This document shows positions 46,122-54,480 of a stretch of 64,000 bases of DNA, in pieces. The stretch comes from Shewanella xiamenensis (GTDB lineage Bacteria; Pseudomonadota; Gammaproteobacteria; Enterobacterales; Shewanellaceae). A program made the translations under genes and the position numbers. The number at the start of each line of letters is the position of its first letter. The first letter of the stretch is position 1. The DNA lies in the NCBI RefSeq assembly GCF_014647135.1, contig NZ_BMOP01000010.1, positions 1 through 64,000 of the forward strand. Reading direction: 5' to 3'. The notes beneath the pieces were generated by a model that did no database searches, was not told the DNA's origin, and saw only the letters and a program-made list of their open reading frames with translations.

Positions 46122-46161
46122 TTGTCATCTAAGTGTCATATCTTGGACATAGAATTGTCAT
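46122..46161 (+). promoter_or_regulatory. Double PHO box upstream of pstS
   Basis: Four 7-bp direct repeats, TTGTCAT, GTGTCAT, TGGACAT, TTGTCAT, start at 46122, 46133, 46144 and 46155, exactly 11 bp apart, with 4-base spacers. This is two adjacent PhoB dimer sites, 74 bp before the pstS ATG. Confidence 0.85.
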
Positions 46162-46234
46162 TGTGGCGATTGATACTGGCTGCGTCTGAAGAAACCTAAG
46201 TTACAAATTAGTTAGCTTACTACTGGAGCACATA

Positions 46235-47206
46235 ATGAAACTGAAAAAACTTGTCGGCGCGATGACTCTCACAGCCGCTGGTGTATTCTCTACAACTGCC
46301 ATGGCAGCTATTGACCCATCTCTACCTACTTACGAGAAAACAAGTGGTGTGTCTGGCAACTTATCATCTGTAGGTTCAGATACTTTAGCCAATATGATGA
46401 CACTTTGGGCTGAAGAATTTAAACAGATGTATCCAAACGTCAATATCCAAATTCAAGCGGCTGGTTCTTCAACTGCGCCACCAGCGTTGACTGAAGGTAC
46501 TTCACAATTCGGCCCAATGAGCCGCAAGATGAAGCCTAACGAAGTAGAAGCGTTTGAAAAGCATTATGGCTACAAGCCAACTGAAATCCGTGTTGCGATT
46601 GACGCTTTAGCAGTATTCGTACACAAAGATAACCCAATCAAAGGCTTAACGGCTGAACAAGTTGACGGTATCTTCTCTTCTACCCATAAATGTGGTGGTG
46701 CGGATATTCAACGTTGGGGTGATTTAGGTCTTAGTGGTGATTGGTCTGCAAAAGACGTTCAATTATATGGACGTAACTCAGTATCAGGTACTTACGGTTA
46801 CTTCAAAGAGAAAGCGCTTTGTAAAGGCGACTTTAAGGCGAACGTAAACGAGCAACCTGGTTCAGCATCAGTCGTTCAATCCGTATCTCAATCTTTGAAT
46901 GCGGTTGGTTACTCTGGTATCGGTTATAAAACTGCAGGCGTAAAAGCTGTTGCAATCGCTAAAAAAGGTAATGAGTTTATTGAAGCGACTGCAGAAAATG
47001 CCGCTAATGGTACTTACCCATTATCACGTTACTTGTATGTATACGTGAACAAGCAACCAAACAAAGACTTAGCACCAATGGAAAAAGAATTCATCCGTTA
47101 CGTGCTGTCTAAGCAAGGTCAGCAAGTGGTAGAAAAAGACGGTTATGTGACTCTGCCTAAGAGCGTCGTTGCTAAAGATTTAGAACAGTTAGGCATCCGC
47201 CTCTAA
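46235..47206 (+). CDS. pstS: Phosphate-binding protein PstS
   Basis: 323-residue periplasmic phosphate-binding protein. Signal peptide to about residue 24 (TTAMA|AID). Phosphate-binding loops appear as [12 protein letters not shown] and [26 protein letters not shown], then [18 protein letters not shown]. It serves the PstCAB transporter, which is not adjacent here. A PHO box pair lies upstream and a terminator downstream, so this is a single-gene PhoB regulon unit. Confidence 0.94.
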   Translation: MKLKKLVGAMTLTAAGVFSTTAMAAIDPSLPTYEKTSGVSGNLSSVGSDTLANMMTLWAEEFKQMYPNVNIQIQAAGSSTAPPALTEGTSQFGPMSRKMKPNEVEAFEKHYGYKPTEIRVAIDALAVFVHKDNPIKGLTAEQVDGIFSSTHKCGGADIQRWGDLGLSGDWSAKDVQLYGRNSVSGTYGYFKEKALCKGDFKANVNEQPGSASVVQSVSQSLNAVGYSGIGYKTAGVKAVAIAKKGNEFIEATAENAANGTYPLSRYLYVYVNKQPNKDLAPMEKEFIRYVLSKQGQQVVEKDGYVTLPKSVVAKDLEQLGIRL

Positions 47207-47224
47207 TGCTAAATCGCTAAACCT

Positions 47225-47250
47225 TAAGGGTCTCTTCGGAGGCCCTTTTT
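47225..47250 (+). terminator. Terminator of pstS
   Basis: AAGGGTCTC-TTCG-GAGGCCCTT hairpin (one mispair) with a T-run. Confidence 0.85.
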
Positions 47251-47337
47251 GTTTTGGGGACTTAAACCACCAACGTCAGTATGGGGTTATCATGCTAGGT
47301 GATTGCTAACTGGCGCTTACGACTGAAAAATGGGCAT

Positions 47338-47430
47338 AAAAAAAGCAACCTAATTAGGTTGCTGTAAATTCCAATTCGGAATCTGGGGACGGTCGCGCTA
47401 GAAACCATCGAAAGGAGAATGATGATGAAC
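47338..47430 (-). ncRNA. Hairpin element 1: candidate small RNA (or tiny leader ORF)
   Basis: First of three related units in the window. On the minus strand it ends in a perfect stem GCAACCTAATTAGGTTGC followed by seven T, a textbook terminator, and no minus-strand gene lies upstream that it could serve. Inside is a stem GGT/ACC with the loop TTCTAGCGCG. On the plus strand the same DNA has AAGGAGA followed by ATGATGATGAAC and a 16-codon frame (47419-47469). I favour a minus-strand RNA; the plus-strand frame remains possible. It lies between pstS and the M1 aminopeptidase gene; the rest of that 510-bp gap (47207-47716) shows no gene. Confidence 0.45.
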
Positions 47431-47716
47431 GAAGAAACTCATTGCAAAGATTCGGTTCATAATATCTGACTCAAGGGCGCGAAATTAGTTCAGCAAAAAT
47501 AGAAAATTTTTGAAAATATTTTTACTATTTTTCTTTATGCATTGAAAAATATGTAAATTTTATTTTTATGAGTTAACTAAAGTCGATTATGGCAAAACTT
47601 GGATTCAAGCATTGTTACAAAATGCCGATGCGAGGACAGTTTATTCGATTGCGCGTCGGTAAATCTGCGTCCGATAATATGATTAGATAATTTACCGTTC
47701 ACAGGTTAGCTAAGTG

Positions 47717-49534
47717 ATGCCATCAGAAAGCCAGCAAATGCCAATCGTTCCCGCAGCATGGGATTTAACTCGGGATTACCATTCCTTTGCCAATAGCGAC
47801 CAAGTGCAGGTCACGCACTTATCCCTCGCGTTGAAAATCGACTTTGCGACTCGCACTTTGCTCGGGGAAGCGATTCTGTCACTTCGTTACTTTGAACCAC
47901 AGACTAGCGAGTTATGGCTCGATAGTCGTGATTTACATATTTTATCGGTCACGACTGATACTCAAGAGCCCCTTGAGTTTGTGCTTGAAGTGCCAAATGA
48001 AATACTCGGGCAGAAATTGGTGATCCAGCTACCTGCTGAAAAGTGTGAGCGAGTCTGTATTCACTATCGCACCTCGCCAGAAGCTGAAGGATTGCAGTGG
48101 CTCATGCCTGAGCAAACGGCCGGCAAACAGTTACCTTATCTCTTTAGTCAATCTCAGCCCATTAATGCACGCAGTTGGATCCCCTTGCAGGATACGCCAA
48201 AGGCGCGGATAACCTTCGATGCGAAAGTCCAAGTGCCCAAGGGAATGCGTGCAGTGATGAGTGCGATGAATCATCCAGATACACCGCTTGAAGGGATATT
48301 TACGTTTGAGATGGAGAAACCAATCCCAACCCATTTGCTGGCATTAGCGGTAGGCGATTTGGCATTTCAAGCTATAGGCCCGCGCAGCGGCGTGTATACA
48401 GAACCTTGCATGTTGGCCGCCGCAGCAACTGAGTTTGCCGATACCGAACATATGCTAGATGTGGCGCAATCGCTATTAGGCCCTTATGCCTGGGGGCGTT
48501 ATGACATGATCATCTTGCCGCCGAGCTTTCCGTTTGGTGGCATGGAAAATCCCCGTTTAGCTTTTTTAACTCCAACCTTGATTGCGGGAGATAAGAGTCT
48601 TGTGTCAACGGTTGCCCATGAGTTGGCACACTCGTGGACGGGCAATTTGGTGAGCAATGCCACATGGCGTGATCTCTGGTTAAATGAAGGTTTTACGACC
48701 TATTTCACCAATCGAATTGTCGAGGAAGTCTATGGCAAGGAGCAGGCTGAGCTAGAATGGGTTATTGAATTTGGTCGACTAAAAGAAGAAATGGCCGTTT
48801 TACCGCGCCATAGGCAAACGCTACCTGCCAATGTACAACAGGCCGATCCTAATCTGGCCTTTAACCGCTTTACCTATGATAAGGCGTCGATGTTCGTCCA
48901 TGAATTAGAGCATCGACTTGGCCGCACCGAATTCGATAAGTTTCTGTTTGCCTATGTGCAGCACTTTGCTTTTAAGGCAATTACCACTGAAGAGTTTGTC
49001 AAATACGCCAAAGTCGCTTTAGTTGAAGCCTATTCCGATAAGATAAGCGAAGCCGAATTGCTGGAATGGATTTATGGCGAAGGGCTACCTCAAGGTTATG
49101 TTGGGCCCACATCGCGAAGTTTAGATAAGGTCGATAGCGCCTTGGAGGACTTTCTAAAGGGCAAAGCGGCTAGTGAGCTTAAGGTGCAAGGCTGGCGTGT
49201 CCATCACTGGCAATACTTTTTGACCCAATTGCCTGAAGTCTTGTCTCAGGTGCAATTAATGGATTTGGACGATACCTTTAAGTTAACCGAGTCGACCAAT
49301 GCCGAAATTGCCTGCGATTGGTTTAGGGTCGCTATCCGCAATCATTACGATCCCGTGCTGCCCGCTTTAAGCGCTTATTTACAGCGTATTGGCCGCGGCA
49401 AGTTTGTCCGTCCGCTTTACGCTGAGTTAAAGATTGCGGGTTATCATGCTGAGTTACAACAGATTTATGCAAGCGCACGCGCAGGTTATCACCCATCCAT
49501 TCAAGTGCAGTTAGATAGGATGTTTAACTCGTAA
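47717..49534 (+). CDS. M1-family aminopeptidase (LTA4-hydrolase-like)
   Basis: 605-residue zinc aminopeptidase. The N-terminal beta domain is followed by the exopeptidase motif GGMENPRLAF (about 275) and the zinc site HELAHSWTGNLV (about 300) with the distal Glu in LWLNEGFTTYF (about 322); a C-terminal helical domain (about 460-605) resembles leukotriene A4 hydrolase. There is no signal peptide, so it should be cytoplasmic. ATG at 47717 or the GTG three bases earlier may start it. It stands as a single gene between hairpin elements. Confidence 0.92.
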   Translation: MPSESQQMPIVPAAWDLTRDYHSFANSDQVQVTHLSLALKIDFATRTLLGEAILSLRYFEPQTSELWLDSRDLHILSVTTDTQEPLEFVLEVPNEILGQKLVIQLPAEKCERVCIHYRTSPEAEGLQWLMPEQTAGKQLPYLFSQSQPINARSWIPLQDTPKARITFDAKVQVPKGMRAVMSAMNHPDTPLEGIFTFEMEKPIPTHLLALAVGDLAFQAIGPRSGVYTEPCMLAAAATEFADTEHMLDVAQSLLGPYAWGRYDMIILPPSFPFGGMENPRLAFLTPTLIAGDKSLVSTVAHELAHSWTGNLVSNATWRDLWLNEGFTTYFTNRIVEEVYGKEQAELEWVIEFGRLKEEMAVLPRHRQTLPANVQQADPNLAFNRFTYDKASMFVHELEHRLGRTEFDKFLFAYVQHFAFKAITTEEFVKYAKVALVEAYSDKISEAELLEWIYGEGLPQGYVGPTSRSLDKVDSALEDFLKGKAASELKVQGWRVHHWQYFLTQLPEVLSQVQLMDLDDTFKLTESTNAEIACDWFRVAIRNHYDPVLPALSAYLQRIGRGKFVRPLYAELKIAGYHAELQQIYASARAGYHPSIQVQLDRMFNS

Positions 49535-49542
49535 AAACAGAT

Positions 49543-49652
49543 AAAAAAAATGGCAACCAAAGGTTGCCATAAGAAAATCAAGCTAGGAGACAAAGGAATT
49601 CAGTGCGCTAGCGTGTATTCGATTGCTTCCCAAAAGGGAGATGATGATGAAC
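49543..49652 (-). ncRNA. Hairpin element 2: candidate small RNA (or tiny leader ORF)
   Basis: Second unit. The minus strand ends in ATGGCAACC/GGTTGCCAT followed by eight T. GCGCTAG is conserved at 49605-49611, and on the plus strand GGGAG precedes ATGATGATGAAC with a 14-codon frame (49641-49685). The hairpin begins 16 bp after the aminopeptidase stop but has no T-run on the plus strand, so it is not the terminator of that gene. The internal stem is less regular than in units 1 and 3. Confidence 0.4.
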
Positions 49653-49925
49653 GACCAACCAATTCGACTCTATGCAATAACTTGAAACTGTTCCATTGAA
49701 TTAAACGGCATGTTTTATCCATTTAATCCTTTGCTAAACATTTCATTTAGCAATCAATTCTGCATCAAAGCGGATTTGTTAATCCTTACATATAGTCAGA
49801 CTAAGGCCTTTTCATAAAGTTCAGTTTGCGGCTAAAAATTTTTGAAATTATTTTCGACCATGCCGACATGCTAAATATAGAAGTCAGTGGGTGACTACAT
49901 TTATTTTACAAATAAAACATAGACA

Positions 49926-50010
49926 TAAAAAAAGGCAACCAATTGGTTGCCTAGTGACCTCTTCCTAGGTCAAGGGGGCCGCGCTAGAAGCCCCTGGGAG
50001 AATGATGAAC
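49926..50010 (-). ncRNA. Hairpin element 3: candidate small RNA (or tiny leader ORF)
   Basis: Third unit. The minus strand shows three successive stems: GGGGC/GCCCC around TTCTAGCGCG, TGACCT/AGGTCA, and a final AGGCAACC/GGTTGCCT with seven T. Compared with unit 1 the first stem has changed on both sides while the loop is unchanged, as expected for a selected RNA fold. The plus strand carries GGGAG and ATGATGAACATG with a 13-codon frame (50002-50043). It could also serve as the distal terminator of gpx. The rest of the gap 49535-50131 shows no gene. Confidence 0.45.
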
Positions 50011-50131
50011 ATGAAAAAGACATTCGCTGTTCAATATGTTTGAGGGGCTTATAGGATTAAAGTTCCATCGAAAATAAAAATAACTTAACTTTTTTATTTA
50101 ATAGTAAAGTTTCAACGGGATAGCTCGCTGA

Positions 50132-50617
50132 TTACTTTAAAAGCGTTTCTATTTTGTCGCTAATGTCTTCTGGTTTTGTGGTTGGCGCAAAGCGAGCGAC
50201 CACTTCTCCCTGACGATTAACTAAGAATTTAGTGAAATTCCACTTAATGCGTTCTGTGCCTAATAGGCCTGGCGCTGCTTTTTTAAGATACTGATATAAA
50301 GGGTGAGTATGCTCACCGTTTACTTCGATTTTTGAAAATAGGGGAAAACTCACGCCAAAGTTGAGCTCACAAAAGCTTTGGATACCTTTCTCATCGGCTT
50401 TTTCTTGGGCACCAAACTGATTGCATGGGAAGCCTAAAACCACAAATCCTTGTGCTTTATATTTTTGATAAAGCGCCTCTAAGCCTTTGTACTGTGGTGT
50501 AAAACCGCACTCACTGGCTGTATTTACAATTAAAATTACCTTGCCTTGATATTGTGCCAGTGCCGTTGGATTGCCTTGAATGTCGTTTGCGCTGTGGCTA
50601 TAGATAGTCGATGTCAT
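50132..50617 (-). CDS. Glutathione peroxidase (BtuE-type)
   Basis: 161-residue thiol peroxidase. The catalytic Cys37 lies in NTASECGFTPQY (Cys in place of selenocysteine), with the tetrad partners in FPCNQFGAQE and WNFTKFLV. It reduces peroxides in the cytoplasm, probably with thioredoxin or glutathione. AGGAGG lies 5 bases before the second of two adjacent ATGs (50617); the frame extends to 50647 without signals. Confidence 0.92.
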   Translation of the reverse strand: MTSTIYSHSANDIQGNPTALAQYQGKVILIVNTASECGFTPQYKGLEALYQKYKAQGFVVLGFPCNQFGAQEKADEKGIQSFCELNFGVSFPLFSKIEVNGEHTHPLYQYLKKAAPGLLGTERIKWNFTKFLVNRQGEVVARFAPTTKPEDISDKIETLLK

Positions 50618-50764
50618 CATTACCTCCTTAGGTGTGATGATTAGCATAAATAATAGTTAAGTTGTTATCAATCAATTTGTGTGCAATTTATTTTGCGTGT
50701 TTGCCAATCTTCTTCAATATCAATATAGTTACGCTAATTTTTATCTCAGCAGAAGGGCGTTTAT

Positions 50765-52135
50765 GTGACTGAACATGAAGCCGAATACGAAACAAACACA
50801 CAGGCCGATGTCGGGCAGGTTGTTCAGCAACTCACTGAAGTTGAAGGTGAAGAACAGGCTGAAGTGTTCAGTGAAATCTTAAATGAAGCAGAGCCTGGTA
50901 CTATTGCATTAGCACTGGAGTCTTTACCCCTAGACGAGCGTTACGAGCGTTGGCAACAGGTTGAGTTTAGTGACCGTGTGACAGTGCTGAGTTTAATGCG
51001 TGCCGATCCGCGTATGGGTATCCTAAAGCAGATGCCCGACAATGAGGTGGATCTGCTATTCGCGCAGCTCAGTCCTGAGGATTTGATTGAGTGGAGTGAT
51101 TATCTCCCCGAAAGTTTTACCGACCGCGCCTTGGCGCAGATGGGCGAGCGTCAGCGGCAGCGTTTCGAGTTGTATGACCAATATTCGGAAAACGAAATTG
51201 GTCGTTATACCGATCATCAAATGTTAGTGCTCAGCGATAAGGCGACTGTGGCTCAGGCACAGCGGTTTTTCAGGCGAATTGAACTCGACTGTAACGACAA
51301 CTTATTTATTGTCGATGAGGCGGATAAATACCTAGGTACGGTCAGACGTTATGATATTTTCAAGCATGATCCCTCTGAGCCGCTGATTTCACTGTTATCG
51401 GAAGACAGTCGTGCATTAACTGCGGATACGACGCTACTCGATGCCGCCGAGGCGATAGAACATAGCCGCGAAATTGAGTTACCCGTGATCGATGAGGCTG
51501 GGGAGCTGATTGGCCGTGTCACCCTGAGGGCCGCGACTGCCTTAGTGCGTGAACATTACGAAGCGCAATTAATGGCGACTGCGGGTATGGATGAGTCCGA
51601 CGACTTATTCGCCCCAATCATCAAAGGTGCGCAGCGCCGCGCCGTGTGGTTAGGGATTAACTTACTCACCGCATTTTTGGCCTCGGCAACCATTGGATTG
51701 TTTGAAAACGTCTTATCTCAAGTGGTTGCACTTGCGGTACTTATGCCGATAGTGGCGTCCATGGGCGGGATTGCGGGGAGTCAGTCGCTCACCTTGATGA
51801 TCCGCGGTATGGCGATGGGGCAGATCTCTGCGGGTAACTTATTCTCGTTAATGAAGAACGAGTTAGGGATTGGTTTAGTCAATGGCACTCTGTGGGCGAT
51901 TGTTATTGGATTGGTGGCGGGCTGGTGGTTTGCCGACAGCACCATAGGCATAGTGATAGGTTGTGCGATTTTAATCAATATGGCGGTCGCGGCTTTAGCT
52001 GGGGTGATCGTGCCTATGGTCTTGCAGCGATTTAACCAAGATGCGGCGCTCTCTGGCTCGGTGATTTTAACCACTGTGACCGATGTGGTGGGCTTTTTCA
52101 CTTTCCTCGGTATGGCGACGATACTCTATCTTTAA
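50765..52135 (+). CDS. mgtE: Magnesium transporter MgtE
   Basis: 456-residue Mg2+ channel. An acidic N-domain (about 20-130) is followed by a CBS pair (about 135-260; LFIVDEADKYLGTVRRYDIF and LPVIDEAGELIGRVTLR) and five membrane helices (about 290-455) with the family pore sequence LMPIVASMGGIAGSQSLTLMIRGM. The start is GTG at 50765 with AAGGGCG before it. It diverges from gpx. No Mg2+ riboswitch is visible in the short upstream stretch. Confidence 0.94.
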   Translation: MTEHEAEYETNTQADVGQVVQQLTEVEGEEQAEVFSEILNEAEPGTIALALESLPLDERYERWQQVEFSDRVTVLSLMRADPRMGILKQMPDNEVDLLFAQLSPEDLIEWSDYLPESFTDRALAQMGERQRQRFELYDQYSENEIGRYTDHQMLVLSDKATVAQAQRFFRRIELDCNDNLFIVDEADKYLGTVRRYDIFKHDPSEPLISLLSEDSRALTADTTLLDAAEAIEHSREIELPVIDEAGELIGRVTLRAATALVREHYEAQLMATAGMDESDDLFAPIIKGAQRRAVWLGINLLTAFLASATIGLFENVLSQVVALAVLMPIVASMGGIAGSQSLTLMIRGMAMGQISAGNLFSLMKNELGIGLVNGTLWAIVIGLVAGWWFADSTIGIVIGCAILINMAVAALAGVIVPMVLQRFNQDAALSGSVILTTVTDVVGFFTFLGMATILYL

Positions 52136-52162
52136 GTGGATTTGGTTGTTTAACTCATTTGT

Positions 52163-52672
52163 ATGAATCAAAACGATATTCAATTTGTTCTTTGTCAAAA
52201 CGCGGCCGAATTAGCGGCTGCGGCGGCATTAATTGACCTGCGGGATGACAACGCGCATCCCCTCGACCATCAGGCTTTTGCTCTGTCCCGCGCAGTGATA
52301 TTGGCGAAGACTCTCGAAGGCGAGATAGTCGGCTGCGCAGCGATTAAGGCCGGTTCTGGTCCAGTGGGGGAACTCGGTTATCTGGTAGTCTCGCCTTTAT
52401 ATCGCCGCCGAGGCATCGCCCAAGGGCTTACCCTTATGCGGATTGAAGTGGCTAAAGCACTGGGAATCGCCCTGTTATTTGCCACTATTCGAGATGAAAA
52501 CAACGCCAGCAGAGTGAATTTACTCAAGGCCGGATTTCACTTTTGGCGTAACTATTTAAGTATTCGAGGAACAGGGAATACCGTGGGTTGGTATTACTTA
52601 ACCTTGTGTGATGAGATTGATATTGAAGGAACGATGCAAACCTTAGTGGGAAATCGTATACCAGCACCTTAA
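52163..52672 (+). CDS. GNAT-family acetyltransferase
   Basis: 169 residues with a GNAT fold. Motif A is visible as GELGYLVVSPLYRRRGIAQGLTLMRIE (about residues 72-98), the acetyl-CoA site, followed by ATIRDENNASRVNLLKAGFHFW. The substrate is unknown. It begins 28 bp after mgtE and may be cotranscribed with it. Confidence 0.85.
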   Translation: MNQNDIQFVLCQNAAELAAAAALIDLRDDNAHPLDHQAFALSRAVILAKTLEGEIVGCAAIKAGSGPVGELGYLVVSPLYRRRGIAQGLTLMRIEVAKALGIALLFATIRDENNASRVNLLKAGFHFWRNYLSIRGTGNTVGWYYLTLCDEIDIEGTMQTLVGNRIPAP

Positions 52673-52834
52673 TGTGTAAAAATTGTTTTATTTAGGTTTT
52701 GATGATGTTTGGTGCAGGTTTTTATTTGGTTTTAAATTCAAAAATATCGGCACCAAAATCCTAAATATGCAGATTTTCTTTTTTTATTCGGTATGATCCG
52801 CGCTATTACCCACAGTCATTATTGAGGTGTTTTT

Positions 52835-53374
52835 ATGGCTAAATTCAGAGTAGCAAGTGTCTTATTATTGAGTGCAGCTGCGCTGCAAGTGAATGCGTCA
52901 GAATTTAATCTTGGCTTAAACAACGATGTGGTTTCTACTGAGTTAGAGCTGCAAGTGAATAAAGATACTAATGCAGTATTAGGATATATTTATTCGGACG
53001 ATAGCGGTCATATTGCTCAAGGTGCAATGCACATGACCCACGATGCGGGAGTGCATCATTTTGAAGTGGGCGCTAAGTTAAGCCAGTTATGGGCAGACAA
53101 TGCGCCAAATGGCAGTACTGTGTCTGTCGGTGGTCGTTATGCGTTAGCCTTAGGACCAAATATTTCTATACATGCTGCCGCTTACTACGCGCCATCGGTA
53201 TTGTCTTTCGGTAATGTCGATGGTCAGTATGAATTGGATTCTAAAGTGCAATACAACATCAACCCGAATATGGCGCTGTACGTTGGTTATCGTAAAATTG
53301 CTTTTGAATACGATAATGCCCGTGATTTTACCTTTGAAGATGGTGCGTACATCGGCGGTAAATTCCGCTTCTAA
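52835..53374 (+). CDS. YfaZ-family outer-membrane protein
   Basis: 179-residue beta-barrel-like protein. Signal peptide to about residue 21 (ALQVNA|SEF), then alternating strands ending GAYIGGKFRF with a C-terminal Phe. The sequence follows the YfaZ family, thought to be small outer-membrane porin-like proteins of unknown role. GAGGTG precedes the ATG. A terminator follows. Confidence 0.82.
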   Translation: MAKFRVASVLLLSAAALQVNASEFNLGLNNDVVSTELELQVNKDTNAVLGYIYSDDSGHIAQGAMHMTHDAGVHHFEVGAKLSQLWADNAPNGSTVSVGGRYALALGPNISIHAAAYYAPSVLSFGNVDGQYELDSKVQYNINPNMALYVGYRKIAFEYDNARDFTFEDGAYIGGKFRF

Positions 53375-53417
53375 TCGAACCAGTAAATTGGCGACCTAAA
53401 TGTGTCGCCTCGAATTT

Positions 53418-53448
53418 AAAGCCGGCCAAGGTTACCTTTGCCGGCTTT
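53418..53448. terminator. Terminator shared by yfaZ-like gene and DMT transporter
   Basis: AAAGCCGGC/GCCGGCTTT stem followed by TTCC on the plus strand; the stop codon of the minus-strand transporter (53432-53434) lies in the loop. Confidence 0.75.
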
Positions 53449-54283
53449 TCCATTTGGCTTTGAGCTCGCTGTAGCTTGGCAGGATGGAGGAGAAGAGCAC
53501 AAGTCCTATGCCAATACACACCACAATGCTTAAGTGCTCATCCAAAAACCACCAACCTAACAATGCGGCAAAAATAAGGCCTGTGTATTCCACTGGTGCC
53601 ATTTGGCTCGCATCTGCTCGTCGATAGGCATGGATAATCAGGTAGGTCATGCCGATATAAAACACGCCTAAGGTTAAGCCGACTTGAGCGACGGGGAGAT
53701 TAAAATCTGCGCCCTCGTACCAAGTTGCCGGTATCAGAAAAACCATCGCAAAGGCATTAGACCAAAAGAGTGTTGAAAAGGGATGCTCATGGGTTGAGTA
53801 TGCCTTCAAAATCAAGCTGTTTGTTGCCGAAGTCATGGCCCCAAAAAAGGCTAAGCCAATGTAGAGATTAAATTCGGTTGGTTGGCTTATCAGTAATATG
53901 CCTGTAAAACCAATGATGCCTGCTACTGTTCGGCGATAGCCTATGCGCTCATGTAAAATGAACGCGGACAATAACAGCAGTAATAATGGCGAGGTATAAA
54001 TGACTGCGGTGACTGTTGCGAGTGGCAGATGCAATACAGCTAGCATAAAGATAGCATTGCCTAAACCAATTAATAGCGCTCGGCTTAAGTGCACTTTGTA
54101 AAAGGGACTTAACTTGAGATTGCCCTGTAAACGCCAGACAAAGGGCAGTACCAAAAGTGTGGCAAATAATTGCCGGTAAAGTACAAGTTGAAACACTGGC
54201 GCATTAGTTTCAAGCAACTTAACCAATAGGTTACCGCTGGCTATCAACAATTGTGCCGCTAAAATCATCAATAAAGGTGCCAT
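53432..54283 (-). CDS. EamA/DMT-family transporter
   Basis: 283-residue inner-membrane protein with ten hydrophobic helices, made of two EamA repeats (about 3-135 and 145-280). Helix ends carry the usual RQLFATLLVLPF and PVEYTGLIFAALLGWWFLDE sequences. It resembles drug/metabolite exporters such as RarD/RhaT relatives; the substrate is unknown. Its stop lies inside the hairpin that terminates the convergent yfaZ-like gene. Confidence 0.88.
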   Translation of the reverse strand: MAPLLMILAAQLLIASGNLLVKLLETNAPVFQLVLYRQLFATLLVLPFVWRLQGNLKLSPFYKVHLSRALLIGLGNAIFMLAVLHLPLATVTAVIYTSPLLLLLLSAFILHERIGYRRTVAGIIGFTGILLISQPTEFNLYIGLAFFGAMTSATNSLILKAYSTHEHPFSTLFWSNAFAMVFLIPATWYEGADFNLPVAQVGLTLGVFYIGMTYLIIHAYRRADASQMAPVEYTGLIFAALLGWWFLDEHLSIVVCIGIGLVLFSSILPSYSELKAKWKSRQR

Positions 54284-54480
54284 AGGTATCCATGTTAACG
54301 ACTGATATTGAGGCTAAAGTGTGGTTCTATAAGTTAACGACTAAAATATCATCATAAGGCATCCAATTGCCGACTAATTTAGTCTAATCAATTGTAAAAA
54401 ATAAAATGTAGTCATAAAGTTAACACTCTAAATTGATTTTCTGCGTCGAACTAAACGCGGGTATATAAACCAAGATACCA

